From a virus, in the IMG/VR virus record IMGVR_UViG_3300032893_000165, positions 1-38,275 of that record: a stretch of 38,275 nt of DNA; one strand, written 5' to 3'. Both the position numbers and the translations under genes were made by a program. Within the stretch, counting starts at the first letter, position 1, and each line of letters starts with the position of its first letter. The notes under the pieces were generated by a model. That model searched no databases, was not told where the DNA came from, and saw nothing but the letters and a program-made list of their open reading frames with translations. Shown here piece after piece: positions 30,045 through 38,102 of the stretch.

Positions 30045-30505
30045 GGCTCCACGCCGGCCAAAATGATGCCGTCCTGGACTGGGTGTCCCGGCGGGTGGAC
30101 TTCACCCTGTCCCCCCACACCCGGCTCATCTGGGTGACGAGCGACGTGGATGGGAGTCTCCTGGGGGCCATGGGCTTTGGGGGTCGGATGGGCCGGACGT
30201 GGGGCTCCATCGCCATCGCCCTGGCTCACCCTCGAGCGGCCGTGCTCCTGGTGCGCGCGGGGGCCTGCTGGCTCTTTGGCGCGCAGGCCGCCCAGGCCGG
30301 CTACGTCACCATCTCCAGCAAGCGAAAGCTGTGGATTTCCTCCCTGGTGGACGTCATCGGGTTCCGGGAGGTGGACCGGGTCAAGGGCGGCATCGGCCCA
30401 GGCGAGGACTTGGTCATTCTGAAGCTCACGCCTGGAACCTGTCGTCCCTGGCAGGCAGAATTGCGAAAGTTGCAGCGCCACGGGTTGCTGCAGGAGGCCA
30501 GCTAG
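30041..30505 (+). CDS. GNAT-like internal virion protein
   Basis: ATG at 30041 overlaps the HNH stop (ATGA). The 154-residue product has an acetyltransferase-like fold pattern: RLIWVTSDVDGSLLGAMGF, IAIALAHPRAAVLLVRAG, AAQAGYVTISSKRK and LVDVIGFREVDRVKGG followed by EDLVILKL. Proteins with this fold stand at the same place in podovirus virion clusters (T7 gp13 is an example from memory). Whether it is catalytic is not clear; a structural or ejection role is common for this position. Confidence 0.6.
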   Translation: MRLHAGQNDAVLDWVSRRVDFTLSPHTRLIWVTSDVDGSLLGAMGFGGRMGRTWGSIAIALAHPRAAVLLVRAGACWLFGAQAAQAGYVTISSKRKLWISSLVDVIGFREVDRVKGGIGPGEDLVILKLTPGTCRPWQAELRKLQRHGLLQEAS

Positions 30506-31669
30506 ATGCCTGGAATGTTCGGTGGCGGAGGGATGTCTCCTGCGGAACTGTCCGGGCTGGCCCAGGAGGAAGCCCAACTCAACCGGACCAACACCTGGAG
30601 CCCCATCTACGGCGGGACGACGTGGAGTTCTGGCGGAGGTGGCGGCGGGGGCGGGGGCAACATGCCCACCGTCCAGTCCGCCGGCATCAACCCCTGGGAC
30701 TCTCCCGACGTCGTGCAGCAGAAGATTCAGGCTGCCGGAGGAGGCCCTGGCGGCAACGGCACATGGACCCAGACGCAGACCCTCTCGCCCTTCGAGCAGC
30801 AGATTTTCAACACGGCCCAGGACTTGCCCGGACGCCTCGGGCAGGACTTGCAGCCCTTCGACGACTCGATTGTCGCCCCCAACTTCGACCCCAACTTTGA
30901 GCAGACCCAGCAGAACGAGGCCTACAAGTACGACACCTCCAAGCTGGACCCCCAGTGGAACATCCAGGAGCAGCAGCTCAAGGGCAGCCTGGCGTCCCAG
31001 GGACTCCACCCGGGAGACCCGGGCTACCAGCAGGCCATGCAGCAGTTCCAGACGTCGAAGAATGCAGCCTACGACCAGGCCCGGAGCGGCAGCTACCAGC
31101 AGGGAGTCCAGGCGGGGGCCACGCGAACGGCCACCCAGTCCGCGGCGATGCAGGCCGAAATCCAGCGCGCCCTGACGAAGTCCGGATGGACGACGGGGCA
31201 GATTCAGCAACTCCTCGGCATTCTCCCCGGTGGCCCCTCGGGGCAGGCCCAGCCCGTGTCCCTGGTGCAGCCGGCGCTGCAGAACCAGCTGGCCCAGCAG
31301 CAGATGCAGGCCCAGTTCTGGAACAACATCATCGGCGGCGGGGCCATGCTCGGCGCGGGAGCGCTGGCTGGCTCGGACATCGAGGCCAAGGAAGACTTTA
31401 GCGACCCTGGGCCTGCCATCGAGGAGTTCCTCCAGGCGGCGGAGCCCTCGGAGTACAGCTACAAACCAGAATTCAAGTCGTCGCCCATCCACGGAGACGG
31501 CCGCTACGTCTCCCCCATGGCCCAGGGGCTCGAGAAAACCGCCATCGGCAAGTCCATGGTCATCGACACCCCCGCCGGGAAGGTCGTGGACTATGGCAAG
31601 TCGTTCGGGGCCCTCCTCGGCTCCCTCTCCCACCTCAACAAGAAGCTCAACCAAGTGATGGGACTCTGA
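30506..31669 (+). CDS. Ejection-type protein with C-terminal S74-like chaperone domain
   Basis: ATG at 30506 directly follows the previous TAG; 387 residues. The N-terminal half is Gly/Gln rich (poly-Gly near 43-51), then helical (ASQGLHPGDPGYQQAMQQFQTS). After the hydrophobic GGGAMLGAGALAG comes an intramolecular-chaperone domain of S74 type: Ser290-Asp291-x3-Lys295 (SDIEAKEDF), AAEPSEYSYK, the block VSPMAQGLEKTAIGKSMVIDT and VDYGKSFGALLGSLSHLNKKL. In that family the Ser/Lys pair cleaves the chain after folding. It probably gives a DNA-ejection protein released from its chaperone. Confidence 0.75.
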   Translation: MPGMFGGGGMSPAELSGLAQEEAQLNRTNTWSPIYGGTTWSSGGGGGGGGGNMPTVQSAGINPWDSPDVVQQKIQAAGGGPGGNGTWTQTQTLSPFEQQIFNTAQDLPGRLGQDLQPFDDSIVAPNFDPNFEQTQQNEAYKYDTSKLDPQWNIQEQQLKGSLASQGLHPGDPGYQQAMQQFQTSKNAAYDQARSGSYQQGVQAGATRTATQSAAMQAEIQRALTKSGWTTGQIQQLLGILPGGPSGQAQPVSLVQPALQNQLAQQQMQAQFWNNIIGGGAMLGAGALAGSDIEAKEDFSDPGPAIEEFLQAAEPSEYSYKPEFKSSPIHGDGRYVSPMAQGLEKTAIGKSMVIDTPAGKVVDYGKSFGALLGSLSHLNKKLNQVMGL

Positions 31670-31670
31670 C

Positions 31671-32162
31671 ATGGCCCTCTCGTTTCCATTCGACCGTCTG
31701 GCTGGACCCGGCAACGAGGCGCTGCCCCCCGTGGCGCCTGTCCGGCCCATCGAGAGTCCCCTCAAGCCCATCTACGAGGCCCGCACGCTGGCGGCCATGG
31801 CCAAGCAGCGGGAGGCCGACACCAAGCTCAAGCAGGCCCTGCTCCGGGCGCAAGTCCTGCGCGAGCAGCCGCTCTATGCCCAAGGGGAGGGGCCGCTGGG
31901 CGTCACCATCGGCCAGGGCCCCGGGGGCTGGGCCCCCGCCATCGGCAGCATGGTGGCCGGCATCCTCGCCAAGAAGGCCCATGAGAAGGCCGGAGAGGCC
32001 TCAGCAGCGGCCCTGGGAGAGCTCGGGCCCTCCACCCAGTCCCTTGCCGAGAACTTCATCCAGGGAAGCCCTGGAGGCCTCTACGGCTCGGGCTATGGAT
32101 TCCCCCAGCCCGCGAGGCCCGTTCCCCAGGGCACCCCCCTCTCCCTCCCCCTGTCATTCTGA
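31671..32162 (+). CDS. Ejection-region hypothetical protein
   Basis: ATG at 31671, after the previous stop. The 163-residue product has a Pro-rich N-terminus (LPPVAPVRPIESPLKPIYEA), a helix (AAMAKQREADTKLKQALLRAQVLRE), a hydrophobic Gly-rich segment (PAIGSMVAGILAKKA) and a Pro/Leu-rich C-terminus. Its place between two ejection-type genes and its glycine-rich helix suggest it enters the virion; no family is recognised. Confidence 0.65.
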   Translation: MALSFPFDRLAGPGNEALPPVAPVRPIESPLKPIYEARTLAAMAKQREADTKLKQALLRAQVLREQPLYAQGEGPLGVTIGQGPGGWAPAIGSMVAGILAKKAHEKAGEASAAALGELGPSTQSLAENFIQGSPGGLYGSGYGFPQPARPVPQGTPLSLPLSF

Positions 32163-32165
32163 GCC

Positions 32166-32810
32166 ATGGCCAACCCCGCCGACCTGACCCAGCTGGACCT
32201 TCAGAACCTCACGCCGGAGCAGGCGGCGGAATTGGCACGCCAACAACAGGCGGCCCTGGCTGCCCAGCAGCACCACGCCCTCTTGGGAATGCTGTCGGCG
32301 GCCCCCGAGCTCCAGAAGGCCGGGGAAGCCGAATACGCCCAGGCAGGACGAGAGCGGGCCGGCGGCAAGGAAATCTCCGCCAACGTCCTGAAATACGCCC
32401 TGGAGAAAACGAGTCAGGAACGGCAGCTGGAAGCCCTGAAACTCCAGGGAGAGCAGATTCGTGGGCAACTCGGCATCGCCCAGAGTCAGCTCCAGCTGCA
32501 GGCCCTCGAGCCCTTCATCCGCTCGATACTGGAGGCCCAGACGGAAGAGGACAAAATCAAGGCCATCACCTCCCACCTTGGCCACCTGGGGGGAAAGCTG
32601 GGAGAACTCCTTTCCGGGCCAGCGAAAGCCAAGCGAGAGGCCGCAGAGAAAGTGCTCAACAAGGCCGAGAAGACTGTCGGCGGCAAGGGTTCTGCACTGC
32701 CCCAGTCCACCGGGAAGGCTAAGCCTGCTGCAGCCCCAGTAGCTCCGGCTGGCTCGGCCAGCGTCGTGGACCAACTGCGGCAGAAGTATCTGGGCACGGC
32801 GAGTAAGTAA
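32166..32810 (+). CDS. Ejection-region coiled-coil protein
   Basis: ATG at 32166; 214 residues, almost entirely helical and Gln/Ala/Leu rich (LTPEQAAELARQQQAALAAQ, EKTSQERQLEALKLQGEQIR), with a basic KAKREAAEKVLNKAEK and a Pro/Ala linker near the end. Such long amphipathic helices are typical of podovirus ejection proteins that insert into the envelope during infection. Function is inferred. Confidence 0.65.
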   Translation: MANPADLTQLDLQNLTPEQAAELARQQQAALAAQQHHALLGMLSAAPELQKAGEAEYAQAGRERAGGKEISANVLKYALEKTSQERQLEALKLQGEQIRGQLGIAQSQLQLQALEPFIRSILEAQTEEDKIKAITSHLGHLGGKLGELLSGPAKAKREAAEKVLNKAEKTVGGKGSALPQSTGKAKPAAAPVAPAGSASVVDQLRQKYLGTASK

Positions 32811-34682
32811 ATGGCCGGGGCAACGCCAGAGGAGCTACGGCAGATGCGAGAGATGGCGGCAGCCGCGCACAATGACGCGGATGTCGCGGCCATTGACGCA
32901 GAACTGGCCAAAGTCCAACCCCTGGACGACTACACCCCACTGCGCGAGGCCTACGCCGACAGGCAGCAGGCCATGGCCCACGGCGCTCCGCCGGACGTGC
33001 TCGCCGCCATCGACGCCCACATTCACGACTTCACCCAGCGAATGCAGCAGGCCGACGTTCGTCGGCAAGTGGAGGGCATGAGCGCTCCGGAGCGCTTTCT
33101 CGCTGGCGCCGGAGCGGGCCTCACCAACGTCTGGCAGCACGCCAAGGAACTGGGGCATGAGTTGGCCTCGGACGTCGGTCCCAACCCCAGCTATGACCCA
33201 CTGCGCATGCCCCAGCGGCTGGAAGGCCCACTGGGCCCGGACCTAGCGGCCCAGACAGCGGCCCTGGTGGCCCAGCGTCAGCAGACTCAGCAAGAAGCCG
33301 CGCCCTTGACGGGAACGCTGTCCGGGGAATTGGGCAACATCGCCGGGGAGGCGGCCGGGACGGCCCCCATCGCCATGGCCATCCCTGCCGGGACTGGCCC
33401 TGTTGTCGGAGGTACCATCGCCGGGGCGGGCACAGGGGCTCTCATGTCTGAGCCTGGGCAGCGTCTTGAGGGGGCCGGATTGGGCGGGGCGGCTGGCGGG
33501 CTCCTGGGGCTTGTTGGCAAAGTCGCAAATGCCGGCATTCAAGGCATCGTCAAGCCCACCGAGGCAGCCAAGACGCTCCAGAAGGCTGGTGTCGAAGGGA
33601 TGACGGCCGGCTTAGCGGCCCCGACAAGCACCATCGCCCATTGGGAGCAGGCAGCCGAATCTGGTCCGACGGGCGCCACCGTCAAGGCCGCTCGGAGCGT
33701 CCTCCCGTTCAGCCTGGAGTCGAAGTTTCTCGAAAAGGCCGCGCCGGAGGGCTTCACCGGAGACCTGTCCAAGTCCGTCTCCGTTTCCGACCGCCTCCAG
33801 GCCCTCCGCGACGCTATCGGGGCTGGCTACGACTCCATCCTCGACACTCTGCCCGTCCCCAAGAATGCCATCGCCAGGGATGTGGCCCGAAAGGCCTTGA
33901 ACCAAGGCGAGGCGCTTCTCACTCCAGCGGAACGCAACAGCACCTGGGAATGGCTCAAGCAGCAGCTGGGGAAGCTAGAGGGCGCCAACAGCCTGGAAAC
34001 GCTTCATCACATCCGCTCCGAGGTGCGCAACAAGGCCTTTGGCCTCCGGAATACCAGCCCTGAAATCGCCAGCCACTTAGGCGAAGTCGAAGACGTCCTG
34101 ACTGGGCACATCAACGATGCCCTCAAGGCGAACATGGACCCTGGCGCAGCGGCCAAACTGGCAGCCCTGGACACCAAGTACCACACGCTCCGGATGCTGG
34201 AGGACGCTGCGGCCTATGAGCCGGCGGAGGGCTCGGCCACCATCACCCCGGACCGCCTACTGCGAGAACTCAAGGGAAGCACCACCAAATCGGCCTATGC
34301 CCGGGGCGCTGGGGGTGAATTGCGGGAGCTCGCCAGCGCCGGCAAGAAAGTCCTCAGTCCCCCAAGGCCCGTGACGGGAGCATTGACGAACCTCGCTCAG
34401 TCCGTGCCGCTATTGCGTTCCTGGGCTCCGGGTGTTCTGGCCATGGCCTCCACACGCATGCCCAATGTCCTCCTGGGCCAGACGCTTCCCCAGCGAGTAT
34501 TACAGAAGACGCTCGGCCAGCCAGTGGTGAGTGGGGCCCTGGGACAAGCCGCTCGCGTGGGTGCCGAGGACGTCATTAACAACTGGCTCAACCATCCCAA
34601 CCCACCCGAGGAAGAGACGTCCGCCGAGCCTCCCGCCAAAGTCCTCACCCAGTCGATGAAAAAGAAGAAGAAGGCCCCCTGA
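32811..34682 (+). CDS. Large ejection (internal virion) protein
   Basis: ATG at 32811 directly after the previous TAA; 623 residues. Helical N-terminus, then a Gly/Ala-rich hydrophobic region about residues 175-250 (IAMAIPAGTGPVVGGTIAGA, GLGGAAGGLLGLVGKV) able to enter a membrane, a long helical part (LGKLEGANSLETLHHIRSEV ... IASHLGEVEDVLTGHIND) and a Lys-rich end (QSMKKKKKAP). This build fits proteins ejected with the DNA to form a channel. No lytic enzyme motif was found in it. Confidence 0.7.
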   Translation: MAGATPEELRQMREMAAAAHNDADVAAIDAELAKVQPLDDYTPLREAYADRQQAMAHGAPPDVLAAIDAHIHDFTQRMQQADVRRQVEGMSAPERFLAGAGAGLTNVWQHAKELGHELASDVGPNPSYDPLRMPQRLEGPLGPDLAAQTAALVAQRQQTQQEAAPLTGTLSGELGNIAGEAAGTAPIAMAIPAGTGPVVGGTIAGAGTGALMSEPGQRLEGAGLGGAAGGLLGLVGKVANAGIQGIVKPTEAAKTLQKAGVEGMTAGLAAPTSTIAHWEQAAESGPTGATVKAARSVLPFSLESKFLEKAAPEGFTGDLSKSVSVSDRLQALRDAIGAGYDSILDTLPVPKNAIARDVARKALNQGEALLTPAERNSTWEWLKQQLGKLEGANSLETLHHIRSEVRNKAFGLRNTSPEIASHLGEVEDVLTGHINDALKANMDPGAAAKLAALDTKYHTLRMLEDAAAYEPAEGSATITPDRLLRELKGSTTKSAYARGAGGELRELASAGKKVLSPPRPVTGALTNLAQSVPLLRSWAPGVLAMASTRMPNVLLGQTLPQRVLQKTLGQPVVSGALGQAARVGAEDVINNWLNHPNPPEEETSAEPPAKVLTQSMKKKKKAP

Positions 34683-35140
34683 TGCCGCTCCTGGACGAAG
34701 AGGCCTACCAGGCCAAGCTAGAGCAGCGACGCGCCATGCAACAGCGCGCCCTGGAGAAGAGACGTGCCAAGCTGAAGGCCCAGGCCCTCCGCCGAGTCCT
34801 CAAGAAGCAGCACAAGCAGAAGCTCCGCGTGCGCAAGGGGAGACTCGGGGCCACCGTCCTCGAGCCCTTCACCGAGGCGCAGTTGAGGACCCGGCTCCGC
34901 TCCCTGGGTCTGCGCTGTGTCTACTGCGGCGGACCCTTCGAGCACGTGGACCACCTCGTGCCCGTGGCCCTCGGAGGCCGGCATGCGCTCTGGAACCTTG
35001 CCCCATCGTGCCGCCCCTGTAACCTGAGCAAGAGAGACTCAAGCCCCCTGGACTGGGTCCAGCGAAAGGCCATCAACAAGACGGCGGTCCTGCTCGTGGA
35101 ACGGGCCCTCCGACGGCACAAGAGGAAAGAGAATGCCTAG
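34682..35140 (+). CDS. HNH endonuclease (McrA type)
   Basis: ATG at 34682 in a TGATG overlap. The 152-residue product has a very basic helical N-terminus (about residues 10-55), then a classic HNH zinc module: CVYC (Cys79, Cys82), VDHLVPVALGG (Asp90-His91), Asn105 in LWNLAP, and CRPCNLSKRD (Cys110, Cys113, Asn114). It is a different HNH lineage from the two homing-type genes. Located between ejection and fibre genes it may be a selfish nuclease; the basic region binds DNA. Confidence 0.85.
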   Translation: MPLLDEEAYQAKLEQRRAMQQRALEKRRAKLKAQALRRVLKKQHKQKLRVRKGRLGATVLEPFTEAQLRTRLRSLGLRCVYCGGPFEHVDHLVPVALGGRHALWNLAPSCRPCNLSKRDSSPLDWVQRKAINKTAVLLVERALRRHKRKENA

Positions 35141-36062
35141 GGACCCATCGGGCAACTTCACGCTGGTGGCTGGAAACCCCACAGTCACTGGCACCACCAT
35201 CACCACGACCTGGTGGAACAGCACCTCCACGGACATGGCCTCGGCGCTGACGGACTCCCTGTCCCGCTCAGGCCTCGGGGGGATGCTCGTCCCGTTCACC
35301 CTGGTGGACGGAAGCGTCAGCGCCCCGGCCTTCTCCTTCGTCAGTGAAAACAACACCGGCTTCTACCGGGCGGCCGCCGGGGACATGCGTGTCTCCGTCC
35401 TCGGAGGCGACGTCCTCAAGTGGACCTCCACGCAAGTCACCTCGCTGACCAGCGTGGTGGTGACGGGCGCCACCAACACCGTGGGCCTCGCGGCGACGGC
35501 CGGGGCGGGCAACGCGGATGGGGTGACGGGGACGGCCACCGGCACGGGCGCGGGCGTCCATGGGTTCTCGACTTCCACGGCTGGCAGCGCTGGTCTCGTG
35601 GGGACGGGAGCCGGTGGACAGCTCGGGCTCCTCGCCGCGAGCTCCGCCACCAACGTGGATGTGGCCCGCTTCGACGGCTACGTGGACCTGTCCCACGCCT
35701 CGAGCATCGCCGTGGGCACGGCCTTCACCAACCACCTCACCCAGAAGAACATCGCCAAGGCCTGGGTCATCTGCCGCACGGATGGGGCGGGAAACGTCAC
35801 GGCGTCCGAGGGCTTCAACATCACGAGCGTGAGCATCTCCATGGCGACGCTGACCGTGACGTTTGCCAGCAGCTTTGCCTCCACCAACTACTCCGTCGTC
35901 GCCAGCGCCGGGGCCGCGGCCGCCGGATATCCTGCCGTCATTCTCAACACCCGCGCCACTGGCTCCTGCACCGTCAAGCTGTGGGACCTCAGCACCGGCA
36001 GTCTCTACAACCTCGCACTTCAGGCCATGGACATCTCCGTCCAGGTCTATGGAGCCCAATGA
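35133..36062 (+). CDS. Tail fibre protein
   Basis: ATG at 35133 overlaps the HNH gene end by eight bases. The 309-residue product has a typical fibre N-terminus (GNFTLVAGNPTVTGTTITTTWWNSTSTDMASALTDSLSRSGLGGM), followed by Gly/Thr/Ala-rich beta repeats (GVTGTATGTGAGVHGFSTSTAGSAGL) and a C-terminal beta domain ending MDISVQVYGAQ. The N-terminal pattern is frequent in phage fibre and receptor-binding proteins with a short trimer. It may recognise a second receptor beside the big spike. Confidence 0.75.
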   Translation: MPRDPSGNFTLVAGNPTVTGTTITTTWWNSTSTDMASALTDSLSRSGLGGMLVPFTLVDGSVSAPAFSFVSENNTGFYRAAAGDMRVSVLGGDVLKWTSTQVTSLTSVVVTGATNTVGLAATAGAGNADGVTGTATGTGAGVHGFSTSTAGSAGLVGTGAGGQLGLLAASSATNVDVARFDGYVDLSHASSIAVGTAFTNHLTQKNIAKAWVICRTDGAGNVTASEGFNITSVSISMATLTVTFASSFASTNYSVVASAGAAAAGYPAVILNTRATGSCTVKLWDLSTGSLYNLALQAMDISVQVYGAQ

Positions 36063-36063
36063 C

Positions 36064-36297
36064 ATGGCAGATGACTTGAAATTCAGCGTCACCCTCACCG
36101 GCCTCCAGATGGACTTCGTCGGAAAGCTGGTGGTGGACACCCTCAACGCCGCCAGCGCCCAGGTGAAGATGGCCTCGGAGGTGTACCAGCTGCTCCGGGC
36201 CTCCGTGACTCCGCCCGCGCCCAAGGCCAATGGCCTCCAGGCCATCCCTCCGCCTGAGGTGGAGGTGGACGTCTCGCCTCGGAGCCCGATTCCCTGA
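36064..36297 (+). CDS. Small hypothetical protein
   Basis: ATG at 36064, just after the fibre stop; GGAG about ten bases upstream. The 77-residue product begins MADDLKFSVTLTGLQMDFVGKLVV, then a helix (LNAASAQVKMASEVYQLLRA) and a Pro-rich end. The next ATG overlaps its stop. No family is recognised; its place before the lysis genes suggests co-expression with them. Confidence 0.65.
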   Translation: MADDLKFSVTLTGLQMDFVGKLVVDTLNAASAQVKMASEVYQLLRASVTPPAPKANGLQAIPPPEVEVDVSPRSPIP

Positions 36298-36656
36298 TGG
36301 ACTTGAACGGCGTCGCCGCTGTCATCACCGCGACCGGCGGGGCGCTGGCGACCATTCTCACCCAGGTCCTCACCTGGCACTCCAACAAGCTGAAGCTCGA
36401 GGAGGCCCAGAAGGAGCTCAAGGCCCTGAAGGAGGACCACCAGCGCGTGGCCCAGGACCTGGGCCGGAAGACGCGCGACATCCAGGACCAGCTCGGGACG
36501 CTGGATGACAGGACGGGCAGCACCCAGCGGCTGATGGAGGGCGTGGCTCTGGCGCAGGGAAATACGCCCATTCCGCCCCTCCGGGCCCAGGCCCTTCCTC
36601 CGGCGCCCGCCGTCCAGCCCATTCCGACGGGCAGTCAGCCCGGGTACAAGCGGTGA
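36297..36656 (+). CDS. Membrane-anchored coiled coil (holin or inner-spanin candidate)
   Basis: ATG at 36297 in a TGATG overlap; 119 residues. One N-terminal hydrophobic segment (GVAAVITATGGALATILTQVL, residues 5-25) is followed by a charged coiled coil (KLKLEEAQKELKALKEDHQRVAQDLGRKTRDI) and a Pro-rich tail. The lysin gene overlaps its stop. This layout suits a single-span holin-like protein or an inner spanin that needs a lipoprotein partner. The choice between the two cannot be made from sequence. Confidence 0.55.
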   Translation: MDLNGVAAVITATGGALATILTQVLTWHSNKLKLEEAQKELKALKEDHQRVAQDLGRKTRDIQDQLGTLDDRTGSTQRLMEGVALAQGNTPIPPLRAQALPPAPAVQPIPTGSQPGYKR

Positions 36657-37141
36657 GCACCTGGCCCTACCGGCTCGAGCGGTGGCGGCAACTGATTGAG
36701 GACGCTGCCACGGCCTACAACCTCGCGCCGGAGCTCATTGCGGCCGTCATGGACCGGGAGTCCGGAGGCGGGGTGTACCTCACGCCCGTGGGCCCCGCCG
36801 GAACGGGGGACGAGGGCCACGGGAGGGGCCTCATGCAGATTGACGACAGGGCCCATCCAGACTGGTGCGCCCAGGTGGACGACAGCGGGACGCCGCTCTG
36901 GCAGCTCCCGGAACACAACATCGCCAAGGGCGCCGAGGAGCTCGCGCGCAACCTGATTCTCTTCGGGGACGTCCCCTCCGCCGTTGCGGCCTACAACGCC
37001 GGGGACGGCAAGGTACGGCGCCTCATTCTGATGGTGCCCAGGCCCTCCATCCACCAGCTGGACCAGCTCACCACCGGCCATGACTACGTCAGCGACGTTC
37101 TGGACCGGCTCCACAAGCTTCAGTTCGACGGAGCCTCCTGA
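36653..37141 (+). CDS. Lytic transglycosylase (endolysin, SLT fold)
   Basis: GTG at 36653 overlaps the previous stop (GTGA). The 162-residue product has the SLT pattern: catalytic Glu36 in VMDRESGGG, the block HGRGLMQID, then ELARNLILFGDVPSAVAAYNAGDGKV. It breaks peptidoglycan between N-acetylmuramic acid and N-acetylglucosamine. No signal peptide or membrane anchor, so release would depend on a holin, for which the preceding gene is the best candidate. It may instead help virion entry, but its position argues for lysis. Confidence 0.85.
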   Translation: MSTWPYRLERWRQLIEDAATAYNLAPELIAAVMDRESGGGVYLTPVGPAGTGDEGHGRGLMQIDDRAHPDWCAQVDDSGTPLWQLPEHNIAKGAEELARNLILFGDVPSAVAAYNAGDGKVRRLILMVPRPSIHQLDQLTTGHDYVSDVLDRLHKLQFDGAS

Positions 37142-37177
37142 AGTGCCCACCCCGCCGCAACCGTCGGACTGCCCTGA

Positions 37178-37750
37178 ATGAGCCTCGCCGGTGGCAAGCT
37201 CGCGCTGGCTCTAGTTGTGGCATCCCTGGTGGGGGTTGGGGTGGGCGCCTTTGTCAGGGGACGGGGCTCGAGTCAAGGACTGACGGTGGAGGCCAGCGCC
37301 GACGCCGGGGCGACTGTCACCCTGGATGCCGGGACAGCCTCCGACTCCCGCTGTGCCGCCACCATCGAGCACTGGAACACAATCCGTGTGCCTGGACCCA
37401 TTCGCTATGTCATGGTGGATGGGGGCCAGGTGGCCCAGCCGCCGGAGGTGGTGACGGTGCTGGTCCCGGATGTCTCGCTGAGGGCCTCAGGAAGGGCCTC
37501 CGCTGGCCTCCAGGGCGATGCAGAGGCCTCGGGGGCTGCCACGGCCTGGGTGACTGTTCCGGAACGTTCTGGCGGCCTCCTGCTGGGCGGGGGCATTGGC
37601 CTCCAGCACGACACCGACTTTCGTCCGACGCTGAACGTCCAGGCGGGCTACCGCTGGCCGTCCGGGCTGTCTGTTACGCTGGGGGGCGGTATGGACCCCC
37701 TGGCCACCTCGCATTGGAACGCCGCGTTACTCGTGGGGGCTTCACTGTGA
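37178..37750 (+). CDS. N-terminally anchored protein, spanin candidate
   Basis: ATG at 37178; 190 residues. A signal-anchor segment at residues 5-26 (GGKLALALVVASLVGVGVGAF) precedes RGRG and a long exported part with a Thr/Ala/Asp-rich stretch, a Val-rich strand (VVTVLVPDVSLRASG) and a beta-rich C-terminus ending LGGGMDPLATSHWNAALLVGASL, which resembles beta-barrel strands. No lipobox is present. Position after the lysin and topology suggest a role at the outer membrane during lysis, possibly a spanin; not shown. Confidence 0.5.
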   Translation: MSLAGGKLALALVVASLVGVGVGAFVRGRGSSQGLTVEASADAGATVTLDAGTASDSRCAATIEHWNTIRVPGPIRYVMVDGGQVAQPPEVVTVLVPDVSLRASGRASAGLQGDAEASGAATAWVTVPERSGGLLLGGGIGLQHDTDFRPTLNVQAGYRWPSGLSVTLGGGMDPLATSHWNAALLVGASL

Positions 37751-37757
37751 GGGCGGG

Positions 37758-38102
37758 ATGGGGAAGCCGCGGACCTCCTGGACGCTCGCCGAGCTGAAGG
37801 CGGAGTGGCGGGAGAGTACCCAGTGCCCCCGGTGGGGGAGTCGCTACCAGACGGGCCTGTCCTTCCTCTGTCCCCTCCACCAGAACCACCGGCTCAAGGT
37901 GCGTCTGGTCAACCCCGGGGACGGGGACCCGGAAGAATACTGGAGGGGCTCGGTCCGGGCCTGGCGGTGGAGCGAGATGGAGAACGGCGGCCACACCATC
38001 AGCGAGCTCACCTTGACCCGGCCTGATGGAGATTCCCCTCTGGACTTCGGGACCTGTGGGCAGCTGCGGATTATCGACGGGGTGGTGAGTCAGGTTCGCT
38101 AG
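37758..38102 (+). CDS. Hypothetical protein with Cys/His motif
   Basis: ATG at 37758 with GGGCGGG upstream. The 114-residue product has a helical start (WTLAELKAEWRESTQCP) and the block FLCPLHQNHRLKVRLVNPGDGDP, then WRWSEMENGGHTISELTL and a last segment ending GVVSQVR. The cysteines and histidines (CP-x-H) suggest a metal site, and the pattern is found in other phages as a small protein of unknown function. Its 3' end overlaps the convergent gene fragment at 38071 by 32 bases. Confidence 0.7.
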   Translation: MGKPRTSWTLAELKAEWRESTQCPRWGSRYQTGLSFLCPLHQNHRLKVRLVNPGDGDPEEYWRGSVRAWRWSEMENGGHTISELTLTRPDGDSPLDFGTCGQLRIIDGVVSQVR

